Assembly: GCA_032622095.1 (NCBI GenBank)
Contig: CP136063.1
Location: 182,383,956-182,447,955, forward strand
Direction of reading: 5' to 3'
Source of the DNA: Siphonodentalium dalli
Lineage: Eukaryota; Mollusca; Scaphopoda; Gadilida; Siphonodentaliidae
Length of the DNA: 64,000 bases
A model generated the notes under the pieces. It did not search any database, was not told the DNA's origin, and saw only the letters and a list, made by a program, of their open reading frames with translations. A program made the position numbers and the translations under genes. Shown here piece after piece: positions 1 to 12,211 of the stretch (the stretch's first letter is position 1; every line of letters starts with the position of its first letter).

Positions 1-804
1 TTTTATTTTTATACTGTTACAGACGATGTTGATCAGCATCGTCTGTGCAAAAAATCCGCAAATGAAGACATACGAACGTATGGCAAACATCGACGGTGTT
101 GTTTTTGTTGTTGTTGGTGCGTAAATAGAAAGCTGGTCGAATCGAGGTCATTCCGCGAAGCACTTCATTGTCTGTCGTGTCAAAGTATATATGTACACTA
201 TAACATACACTATGATGTATAAAGTATTGTTTTTAATGAAATTATATCTTCACTATGTAATATGCATGTAGTTGGATTCATAATTGATTCGGTTTAAGGT
301 AGCATAAAGGTAGTCGATGACAAATTTGTCAATATATTCATCAGTTGTTTTGTATATCCTGTATCTGTCTTCTTATCATATCATGTACGTCCAACATGTA
401 CATGCACTGTATATACGCATGTCAATAAATTGCGTTCGGGCCACCTCGATATTGGTAATTAAAATGCAAATACATTAATGTTGTGAGATCAACGGAATCA
501 GTCTTTGTAAACACACACTCATACTGACATACTGATATATGTGGGTATGTATATATTGAAGTCTTAAAAAATATGACTTCGAACACGATGTTTGGGTTCC
601 AAACAAAAAAACCCAGCTTTTTGCACGGCATGGGACAGAAGAGTGTTCCGTTTTAGTATAATCCTGGTATTATAGAAATAAAGACCGTAATGTTCCACTT
701 TTCTGCGAAAAAATGAAAACAGCTGGAAAATGGTTGTGATCATGCCGTGGAAAGTATTTTTCAGAGCATATACCAGCATATACAGTATTATCACTTGAGT
801 ATTA
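1..804. other. AT-rich non-coding sequence, no gene recognised
   Basis: No reading frame here resembles a known protein and there is no credible exon. One short perfect-stem hairpin is visible at 20-45 (CAGACGATG / CATCGTCTG with an 8-base loop). The stretch could be the first intron or upstream region of the lipase gene, whose signal-peptide exon was not found. Confidence 0.5.
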
Positions 805-1040
805 CTAAATTTGGCCGTATTACCACTTGATTTTAGAGTTATCCATCTTCATCCGCAATTTTGTCCGAGACCGTCTGTTTGACGACTGTTTTCTGGGCCT
901 CAAATAATTGCACATCTCGAGAAACAACAAACTTCAAAAATTTATATCTGATCACTCCGAGCTTTGATGGGTGGTTTCCTCGACTCGAATTAAATATTTT
1001 TACCGCCGAAGCCAAACGAAATAGTAATTTGGGAGCAAGC
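805..1040 (+). repeat. Dispersed repeat family A, copy 1
   Basis: A recognisable block reads AAATTTGGCCGTATTA, then GTTATCCATCTTCATCCGC, then ATATCTGATCACTC, then CCTCGACTCGAAT. It recurs at 12595-12830, 35345-35460 and 35870-36130, and partly at 40100-40190. The open frames across it on both strands are by-products of the repeat. The type of element is unknown. Confidence 0.75.
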
Positions 1041-1246
1041 CTTGAAATAGTGTGTCTGTCATTTGGTGAATTTGGTGATGCTAGCCCGCTATGCGGGGTA
1101 GCATCATTAAATTCACCCTCTGGGGACTCTCCCCAGATGGAGGCAATAAAGAAATATGTATAACAATTAAACAATCACCAAACAATTAAACAATCACCAA
1201 ACAATTAAATGATACTAGGACACACCAACACAATTTTGTTTAGCTA

Positions 1247-1458
1247 CAGTAATGCTCTAATTAATCGACCTCTTAACCACAGCAGAATTATCGGTAACTT
1301 TTCAGGATTTAGTCTAAATATGGCTTGTTGCCATTCATCGGAAAGCTCTCGACGAGAGCTTTCCGATGAATGGCAACAAGCCATATTTCCGACTAAATCC
1401 TGAAAAGTTACCGATAATTATGCTGTGGTTAAGAGGTCGATTAATTAGAGCATTACTG
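1247..1458. mobile_element. Tc1/mariner-type foldback MITE, copy 1 (full palindrome)
   Basis: The element is one near-perfect palindrome. The left arm begins CAGTAATGCTCTAATTAATC and the right arm ends in its reverse complement. The centre is AGCTCTCGACGAGAGCT. It is flanked by TA on both sides (1245-1246 and 1459-1460), the target duplication of Tc1/mariner elements. Related copies lie at 9167, 29393, 31966 and 43156. It encodes nothing. Confidence 0.85.
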
Positions 1459-1730
1459 TATATACATGTAAACACTACCACTATATATCCATAATAGTAA
1501 TCCACCTCCGATCCATCAGATTACACGTATATACGATCTACATCTAGCTTGCTATAGGGGTGTCAACTTTATAAAGCACTAAGTCAGAGTTTCCTGAAAT
1601 GAATGGCATTGAGTGACCAATATTTTCAAGTTTCTTCAGGAATTAAAAAGTGACTTGTCAAAACTTTTGTCAAAGTAAATTATTTTTTTCCATTTGGCAA
1701 ACTGCAGCCCGAGCCTGACTAGGGAACATG

Positions 1731-3131
1731 TCTCTATTCCGAAGGTTCGATATTCCGAAGGTTCACTACTCCGAAGGTTCGCTATTCCGAAGGTTCTCTA
1801 TTCCGAAGGTTCGCTATTCCGAAGATTTTATGTTTTTAAAGGTTAATTCTATATTCAAGTATTGAGAGGGTTCTTTATCACGAAGACTCTTTTTTATGAA
1901 GGAAATAACTTAAAACATTGAAACAATAAATGTTATTTTTTATTTTTTCGCTGGTTTCCTTGAGATTTAATGTCATTACGTATGACGTTATTTTCCAATA
2001 CATATTCACGTCAGGCAGCCCACACAATTGCTTATTCCATGCGATTTAATGTCATCGCGTATGGCGTTATATCTCAATAATCTTACAGGCAACAATACGC
2101 CAGCTAATTAAAGGCGGGATTAAAACAGCGGGACAGTAACTCTTAATGAATACTGCGAAGCAGAATGTCGTTGAATAGACGGATATGAGTTGAACCTAAA
2201 TGCAATTGTGAATTTGTATTGAATTGTAAGGCCCATGCACTTAATTTTCGAGTCATCGACTATTTTGTTAGTGCCTTGATATCAGGTTTTAAACACAATC
2301 TGTGCCATAAAATATGATTAAAACACTATATATAGTTCATCACAATTTCAAACGTCTGTATCAGAAGATGCCCCTAGAGAAATAGAAAACATCTTAAATC
2401 ATAAAAAGATTCCCCCGTTATATGTCATGGCTCTCAGAATGCAACATAATTCCACCTAATGTATTTTCAATTGAAGGGGAATAACATTATCTTTAAAATA
2501 CAGAGTTATAACTCCCTCCATTTAAAATAATACACTTTACTTTGCGCAACAAAATCAGATGAACCTTAAGCACAAAAACAAGTGGTTAGCCCTGCGTTAA
2601 CTCAACAAAACAACATGTTCACAGTTTATTACACCGGATAAGCTGATAATACAGTGTTAGAGAGCTTCATATTTCAATGGTATATATAGTGGCATATATT
2701 TTATATATGTGATCAAAAGGGGGTTCGAAAATTAAGTGGGCCTTGAATGTTGATTTTTTTTTTTTCAAATACAGATTGCCAGTTCGGAAAAACTATATCT
2801 CTTACATGTAGTTTATTTCAGTCATCGTGTTTTTACTTTCCATAATGAACGATAAACTGATACTCTTTTCTTGCTATTAATAACCGATATCTAGGACAAT
2901 TTGGGAATTAGAAGTGGATGTATAAATGTAATATATATGAATACTAGCGTAATCGTATTTTTCATTCCTCGTGTGGTTTTTGTGGTGGGGTGCAAATTTT
3001 GATTCATTTCTGGTTAAATACGCCCAGAATAGAAAACCTTCGGAATAGCGAACCTTCGGAATTATGAACCTTCGGAATAGGGAACCATCGGAATAGCGAA
3101 CCTTCGGAATAATGAACCTTCGGAATAGAGA
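1731..3131. mobile_element. Non-coding element bounded by inverted arrays of a GAAGGTTC repeat
   Basis: The left end (1731-1822) has six units of about 16-17 bp with the core ATTCCGAAGGTTC. The right end (3033-3131) carries the same unit inverted, about six times. The outermost 10 bp, TCTCTATTCC and GGAATAGAGA, are perfect inverted repeats. The 1.2-kb interior has no coding ORF. Part of the interior and one end recur at 40660-41900. The right end lies 37 bp before lipase exon 1. Confidence 0.75.
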
Positions 3132-3168
3132 ACCCTACCCGCCTGACTATACCTGGTTTTCGTTTCAG

Positions 3169-3434
3169 GAACAACTAAGTGTTATGGCGACCTGGGTTGC
3201 TTCAGCACGGGAGGAGTATTTTTCAGCTCGCATCGACCACTCAGCTTCGTCCCTGCATCACCGCAGCATATAAACATTCAATTTCTGTTGTACACAAGAC
3301 AGAACCAACTGCACCAACACTTCCTCAAAGTTGATGATATTCAAACAATATCTACATCACACTTCGACCCCAAGAAGAACACTATCATGATATCACATGG
3401 ATTCTTGGAGAATGGATTTGTTGAATGGATGAAG
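3169..3434 (+). CDS. PNLIP-like: Lipase exon: N-terminal region
   Basis: The acceptor is TTTTCGTTTCAG before 3169 and the donor is AAG|GTTGGT after 3434. It starts with the last two bases of a split codon and ends in phase 0. It encodes 88 full codons including [10 protein letters not shown], the cysteine-containing start of mature pancreatic lipases. [21 protein letters not shown] and [10 protein letters not shown] follow and align with the first alpha/beta-hydrolase strands. A signal peptide must come from an upstream exon. Confidence 0.93.
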
Positions 3435-3446
3435 GTTGGTCGCTAT

Positions 3447-3539
<93 letters not shown>

Positions 3540-6500
3540 TAGAAGGTGACCCGACTTCGTCCGGGCTATTCAAAAACCAAATTTCAAGTCGATAGCTAGC
3601 TCCACCCGTTTCCGAGATCTGGCCTGCGCATGCGCGAAGCTGGCGTCGCACGGGCTCGGCGACCCGATAAAATTCGTATCCGGGGCAAGATACATACACA
3701 TACCAAATTTCAAGTCGATAGCTCCACCCGTTTACGAGATATATAGCACAATGTCATTTGCGGATACCTCGGCCGGTGATGAGTTAACGCGACATCGACC
3801 GGTTAAGAGTTAACGCGATCACGTCACGATTTGTTGATGGCGTAATATATTTACGCAATGTTTTTCGATGAGCGAAGCATGGTCCTGTGTTCTTCCCGAT
3901 AATTAAGGTAGAAACTTTAAACGTACACAGGCGTGTGATACATCATTGGAAAGATGAAGCGCCACAGATTGTAACGGTGCAAATTATATGACTGGCAATT
4001 TATTATTCGCGCTATATCGAATCGATTTGTGAGCACCGAACTGAAATATATTAGCGCAAAACGGCGTAAAAACAGATTTGACCTCGGCACGTGAAAAGTT
4101 GAGCTCGGATCTGAAAATTAATAGGCCTATGCCACTTCCCGACATAAAATACCCCCACATACCAAGTTTCATCGAAATCGGCTCGGTCGTTTTCGAGTCC
4201 ATCGCGATCACACACACACACACATAGACACACAGATCTTCCAAAATATAATAGATATATATATATATAGAGGATCTCACATGAGTTTCTATTTTATACG
4301 GAATTTATCAACCGAGTTCACTAAATTCGATTTGAGCCGAGGTTTACCGAGGCTCAAATAGAATTTAGAGGACGAGGTTGATAAATTACGTATAAAATAG
4401 GACGAGTGTGAGATACCTTTTATCACATGATCAAATAAACCCGGAGCAACGCGAAATATTCATCGAAAACAACAATCATAAACTACAGCGATCGCAAGTT
4501 ATTTGAAGAACGCCGTGACGTCATCGCACGCGCTGATATTAAACGTGTCTATTACCGATAATTATGAAACTGCTTTTATGGCCAAATTATGTGATAAATA
4601 TATATATTACGTGCTCATTCCGCCAGCACAAAAATTATATTTTACGACCAGCCAGGGTTGCATTTTTTTCCGAACACTAGGCGGGGGGGGGGGGGTGTGG
4701 GTGGTTCAGCAGCCCTGCTTACACAATTTTCCCTGGCCCCGTAAATATTTCCTGGAGTCATTTTTCTTCAAAAATAATGGGACAAAAGGTTTTAAGAATC
4801 TATTATGTAATAGGTATGCATTTTACTCTTGGTAGGGGGGTTTGAATTCATCATCTGTTAATAGTGAGGGATGACACCAATTGGTAACAAAAAGGTCAGC
4901 TTGCTAAATGCTTTCATCAAGGATCTATCAATGCACATTGACATGGAAAGGCTCAGATTTAAATAGTTCTATTAAAAACATTTATTCATGATGCGGAACA
5001 TAGATCGGTTATAGATCAGGAAAACTGAGTAAAATAGTAACCCCGGGTCCCTATCCCAGAATATGAAAAAAATAAAAATTAGGGGGTGGTGGCTATATTC
5101 AACGACATTGCCATTTCGTAAAACACGACATCTGAACTACGCAAAATGTTAACAAAAAGTCCTTAGATTCATTCGTCCAGAACAAATCACGATAAACAAA
5201 TGAGAATCGTTTCGCAAATGAAAGTCACTTTATTTAATTTAACGAAAAAGAATGGCATTGGGTGCTAACAATTTTGATAAAGAATTTATTTTAATTTCGG
5301 TGCTGAGCAAGTTTATTTGCCGTGAGCCCGCAACCGAGTGTTTCAAACTAAACCACTTAAATTAATTTTAAGACTCACTGAAGTAATAGAAAATAGGGCA
5401 TCATGAAGAAAAGTGACGCCTTTTTCTGCAACTTACATTCATGATTGGAACAACAATTAAAGAGCATTCTTTGTTAGTTTCTTCCTGATATGGTAAAAGT
5501 AAAAAGTCTTACATATTCTGAACTCTGCAGGGGCCAGTACTAAAACACTTATTTACGTGTAAATTACAAGCCGACAAACATGAAACTTTGGAAAGTGATG
5601 GGTTTAACCCTTTCAGTGCCAGGTCCGATTGTTGTATCAACCCATATACCCTGTGCCAATGCATTCTCTTATATATGCGAGTCGACCATAGGCCACCTCG
5701 CATATATAAGAGAATGCATTGGCCTAACAATTTTTCATCATTTGTTATTATTTTTTACAATTTTTTACAATTTTAATTATTTTTTTCTTATATTCTTTAA
5801 CAGACTTATTTTGCAGGTTTAGTGCCAGGGAATCTTACGTTTTTCATGGGTATCAAAAGTATCACTATGAATACTTGGTGATAGTTTTGAGTTATAACAT
5901 GCCCCTAAGGTTTTATCCAGTTTGTTTTTAAATTCGCTATAGCATGCTTAAGCATACCCCAAAACAAAATTCAACCCAAAAAATCTATGAAAAAAAAAAA
6001 AAGGGTTAATTCATAGCCGTACGGGAACCCGAACTGCGGGGGGGGGGGGGGGGGTGATACTTTTTGCCCGAATTTGTTTACATGATATATTCACGGTTGT
6101 AACACAGTTTTCATACAATATACCTTGTATATACACAGACATATAACACAATAGATTCAAATTAACTTTAAGTATACATAATTCGGGTACAAATGTGAAA
6201 ATTACTGTAAAATGCAAAAATTTCCCCCCAATTTGCCATTATTTGACCGAAAATATCTCCAATTTGCCCGAGCTTTCAAACGTTTGGGGGTAGCTGCAGC
6301 CCTCCCAGCCATCATGGCCCGTACGGCGATGGCCGGTTTATTGCCCTATATATATATGCACTCTAATTCGCGGTGGGTAGCGGTAAATTTTACCCAATGC
6401 AATGTTGGGCAATGTTTTTACTCAACGCAGGGTGACAACATTTTACCCAATATTAATTTACCTTCTGCGTTGTGCGATTTTTTGTACCCGAGCGGTAAAT

Positions 6501-9500
6501 TATTACTCTGCGTTGAGTAAGACATTGCCCAACATTGGTTAAAATTTACCAAAACGTCCGCGTGATGATATATGCACCATTGTGTTGGGTAAAATTTTAC
6601 CCAACGCGATTTAGAGTTTAGGCGGCTTGTTTCCTTCTATTGATATTGTGCGAACATAAAGTGTCACTAACAAGAATCCCGCCATAGATAGATAGTATGG
6701 ATAGATAGAAATTTATTTAGTGACATGCGTTAATATATGCATGGTAATTTCATAATGGCAAATACATTTGCACCCGGCCCATATGACCGACAGGTCGATA
6801 TACATTTTGTATTATGTATATTTGCATTGCGTGGCGTAGATTGCAAAGTTTGTCTTGTTTAATATGATTTATACAATAATTTAGTAATTTAGCAATTAAA
6901 GTTTGCAAATAAAAATTGTGCTATTTATATACAAGAGAATGAATTTTTTTTTTAACACCATGCATTGGATCTAAAGTTTATTTTCAAGAAAGCACTTGCG
7001 TCATTTATATAGTATATATTGCCGATTATACTACTCGAAATTTTACCTCTTGTAAATGAAACATGTAGAAGTTTTATAGTAATAATACGAATATTTTTAA
7101 TAGAGACCTTTCGAAAAATCACGATTACGATTACGGATATGGATAATATCCTGCCAGTATACGGCCGAAAATAGATCTTTACGCACTGGGGTTCTCATGT
7201 GAGACGAAATATACCTCACGCAGTTATTAATTATACGCGTATAGATGTGTCAAGGATGCGCCACCGGTCATGCTTTTAGGACGCTCTAACTTTATCCGTG
7301 TGGCGCATAACACACGGATAAGAACATGGGGTCTGAAAGAGACACACATTACCTTTTCCATCAAATGTATATGTAACTGATTATATTGTGTGGCATATGC
7401 CGTCTCACCGATTAACCATCGTATGTAAATTGTGATGGTGTCCACATTACTATAGGATATATATCCTATATCCGTAATCGTAATAGTGATTTTGCGAAAG
7501 GTCTCTAATAACACTCGGTTGATTTGTTATTATGCTACTTTTTCACTCTCTTGTAAAAATGCGCGCATTTCACATATGCTATCCCACGGTTCATGCGGAA
7601 TTTACTTCTTTCAGCATATGAAGGATGAGTTGCTCATTAATGGCGACTACAACGTTATTAACATCGACTGGGGAGGTGGTTCTTCTCTGCCATACACTCA
7701 AGCCACAGCCAACACCAGAGTGGTCGGGGCTGTCATTGCCAAACTTATCAAAGAAATGATGGTAAGTCAACAATCCGTTAACATTTGTCGATTAGAGTTA
7801 GCCACCTTAGACTTTTGCTGGAAATAATGTCTATGAACTGTCATGCAGATAAATTTCTCCAGATATCCAAGCGACCGAATGCATTATGCTGTATCACATA
7901 TAATGTGAAGACACGCATAGTGGTCATTTCATATTAATTATTCTGATGTCATATCCGGTGAAAAAAATTTGCCCGAGAAGTGTCCGAATTTTGAGCTTTC
8001 AATGCAATGTTGGGCAATGTTTTTACTCAACGCAGGGTACCAACATTTTACCCAATATTAATTTACCATCTGCGTTGTGCGATTTTTTGTACCCGAGCCG
8101 TAAATTATTACTCTGCGTTGAGTATAAACATTGCCCAACATTGGTTAAAATCTACCAAAACGTCCGCGTGATGATATATGCACCATTGTGTTGGGTAAAA
8201 TTTTACCCAACGCGATTTAGAGTGTAGGCGGCTTGTTTCCTTCTATTGATATTGTGCAAACATAAAGTGTTACTAACAAGAATCCCGCCATAGATAGATA
8301 GTATGGATAGATAGAAATTTATTTAGTGACATGCGTTAATATAATATTATGCATGGTAATTACATAATGGCAAATACATTTACACCCGGTCCATAGGACC
8401 GACAGGTCGATATACATTTAATATTAAGTATATTTGCGTTGCGTGGCGTATATTGCAAAGTTTCATATTAATTATTCTGATGTCATATCCGATGAAAAAT
8501 GATGAATTTTGTGAGTGCATAACATTTGAGCCATATTTGTATCTATTAGCTCAAGTTGACAACTATATAACGGCAGACTCGGGGAGGGGTGGTAACACAT
8601 TTGGTATTTTTTTTTGCATCTGGTATTTTCGGAGAACCACCACCCAAATGCACTGTTTTACTCCCATTTTGCTTTCTGACACCCACCCCCCTCAAATTTA
8701 ACAAATTTTGGTCTAAAACAAAATAAAACCCTACTGATATCACTCATATATGGCTGAGAAATTATCTTCTTTAGTTCAATTGACAGTTTAACCTGTTTCA
8801 GAAATTTTTTTAATTGAGAAAAAAATGGTTAATACAGACAAATTTGAAGATTTTTTTCAAATTCTGGCTGCTAGGCGTTCGTCTAACACATATATATATA
8901 TATATATATACATGCATTGGAATTTCCAGGTCAGTGTGTGGTGAGAGTAAGCTAGGTCTACATGAGTGGCCAAATTCCACAATGCTAAATGGAAATTCCA
9001 AAGCATCGATATAGTGGACAAATAGAGTAAACCCACGAGCTAGAAGCTGATAGATAAATAAAACACCAGTGTAAGATATATGCATCCAATTTTACAAAAA
9101 CAAATTATATATATTCCAGCATATGCCCTGCATGTCCAGTGAGATATCGCCCCCACCCCGCAACTACAGTAATGCCCTAATTAATCGACTGCTTAACCAC
9201 AGAAGAATTATGGGTAACTTTTCAGGATTTAGTCGGAAATATGGCTTGTTGCCATTCATCGGAAAGCTCTCGGGGAAAAGTTACCCATAATTCTGCTGTG
9301 GTTAAGCAGTCGATTAATTAGGGCATTACTGTATTACTTCAACCGAACATGTGTTTTGGCTATTTGGCTGTAATACATTTTAAGCTGATAACATATAAGG
9401 ACAGGCGAACCCAACCTTGACCTTCGAGTCACTGTTGACGTTGTGTAGACATATCCAGGGCATATCAGCTGTTAAGCTCTAATGCAACTAGAGTTGATAT

Positions 9501-11871
9501 ATTTTGAAAATAAATACTTAGAGAGGATATTTACCGGGCTGAAAATTTGCCTGCAATTGGAAATATTATTTTATAAATTGCTGATATCAGCAAACCAATG
9601 TCATTGGGCAGGATACACACAATACCATAATATCTGATTATGTTCTGATTAGTCTGTCAAACAGCCCATTATCTAGCATTATTCCATACCACTTCTGTTA
9701 GTCTACTGGAGCAACTTCTATTATACTAAATGATAAACAGTCGCTATGTCAGACTTGGATGATTTAAGTGTTGTGATAGAGTAATACTTCAACTAAGTTG
9801 ATAGGCATGCACATAATTCTCCGATTAGCTTGATGCGCTGCTGGCAGTTATTTTCTAGCCATTGATAGTCACATTAAAGACATATTATGTACTTGTTCGG
9901 GTGCTTGGAACTGATAAGTTAGTATTCAGGTACTATGCCAACTGGAGGAATGTACTATTCTACTAACATAGCAGAAATTCTCACCTAAATCGACCATAAC
10001 ACTCAAAAGAAAACATCGTCTGAACTATGCTCAATTGTAAATATTTACTACTCGATTCGGGACGCATCTATCGGCGACAAACTAACGAAAACGATTTCGC
10101 CATCGACAGTCATTGAATTTAGTTAATATATAAGAATGATGGTGCGTGTTGTCAATTTACATATAATATTTGTAAAACAACTACTTTGAACAAGATTATT
10201 CTCCAATTCTATATTTGATCACCCGACCGGAGTGTTTCACATCATTTGAGACAGTTGCTCGCTCTTTTTCCATGCACGGGTCTTAGTTACATCAGGACAA
10301 GTTTATTAATTTTAGTTTTGTATTTCTCGACGCTTCTTTCAGAATGGTGTCAGGAAGGAAGTCTTTAACCTCACGTCCCATATGCAACATGCCATAACTT
10401 AATGTCATATCTACTAAGACCCATATGAAGCCCCAGTAACATAAATATGTTATTTTTGTGGTTATAATATGTTTTAAACTCATACAAATAACAAATATGG
10501 CCAAAAAAGGTCTTTAGTAAAACAATTGCATGATGTTGTTTAAAACATGCGTTTGTTTGCATGACTCTCGGGCCACCAACCAACCCCGGCATACATTCCT
10601 GCAAATTGTGTATTGCCCCCATGGCAGACTGCAGACATAACCTACATGTTGGTTGTATATTCGTCACCAGTCTGTCTTATCGTTGGTGTCCCACGACAGT
10701 GTCATGGAAATATTCTTTTCTAAAGTACTTCCTTATCTGAGGAATTGCATGATATAGTTACGTGCATGGGCAAGAATTCGTGCAGGGATATGTAGGACAA
10801 TAACAACACGATCTAATCTCTGAGACGTAAATACGCCCTGTCACTATATAACTGGCGGCCATATTGGATCTGGTGGTCCGGTTCTGTGGTTTTAGTGCTA
10901 TAGGTAAAAGTTCTGGAGTAGCATTCCATAGTCGTGAGTAATTCAAAACTCCATATATGGAAATGCTACTCCAGAACTTTGACCTGTAGCACTAAAACCA
11001 CGGAACCGGGGCTGGAAGAACATCTGAAACCACGGAACGGAGCTGGGTGAATACAATACGGCCGCGACCCAGTGATATCGCTTATAGTCGAATGAAATTA
11101 CTAGTGCATGGGAGTGATATTTACAATTTAAGGTATACACGTGCAGGTATTATGCAGGTATTACCATGGTAACCATATAAGGTGTACATTAATAATAGGC
11201 ACTTTGAACAGTCCGACGACAAAACTAGCGATTGATATATATATATATATATATATGTCAGAGTTATGGAGGCACGGACTCAGTATGAGTGTTCATTGCT
11301 TCATATTTGCGTGAACAAATTCTCATTTCTTATCGACATAGCCATGTGTCGATCGGAATGGTACATCGAGATGTTCCCCAAACCAAATCAAGCTTGAAAA
11401 CCGGTCCCGATTTTCATCCATGCCGGGGTTCGAACCCGCGCCAACCTCGTCTAGCCCAGACTGTGATGATCTTATCCACGACCTAACCACCTCGGCTACG
11501 GGGACATCCTTAAAAGGAAGCCCTTTCACCGAGAGTTAGGAAGCGTATCAGTCTGAACATGGGTTCGAACCCACTACCTTCGAAATTCTTGATCTGCCAT
11601 TCTGGAAACATGTCAATGCACTCCCTCCGAAATTGCATCTGTGACCATACGATTACTGGTACTGGCGTATATATATATATGTCAGAGTTATGGAGGCACG
11701 GACTCAGTATGAGTGTTCATTGCTTCATATTTGCGTGAACAAATTCTCATTTCTTATCGACATAGCCATGTGTCGATCGGAATGGTACATCGAGATGTTC
11801 CCCAAACCAAATCAAGCTTGAAAACCGGTCCCGATTTTCATCCATGCCGGGGTTCGAACCCGCGCCAACCC

Positions 11872-11934
<63 letters not shown>

Positions 11935-12175
11935 CCTACATGCCCACCTACCCAATCAAGGCGGTGGTCATTTTAGTAAGTTGTAGCAGAACATGCAGAA
12001 ACCATGAACGTCATCTCTCGAATAATTTGTGGTGAATAATTTAATTCAGTATTTTTACCAGCAGAGAAGTGGTTAGAATGTCCCCCACTCTGGGTGGCGG
12101 TGTCCACCTTTGAATTTCCAACGGCACCTCCCTTAATTACTCAATCCGATCAGATGTTCCCCATATCATCAAGTT

Positions 12176-12211
<36 letters not shown>

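Noticed and set aside
1731-1822. CRISPR-like array of short repeats
   Set aside because: The spacers are only a few bases and the context is a eukaryotic genome, so it is a subterminal repeat array.
3385-3699. Tyr-Ile and Cys-Val repeat ORFs
   Set aside because: They come from the TA/CA microsatellite.
11397-11515. Functional tRNA gene
   Set aside because: A- and B-box-like sequences exist, but arms do not pair into a proper cloverleaf and the unit is duplicated as a repeat, so it was called a SINE.
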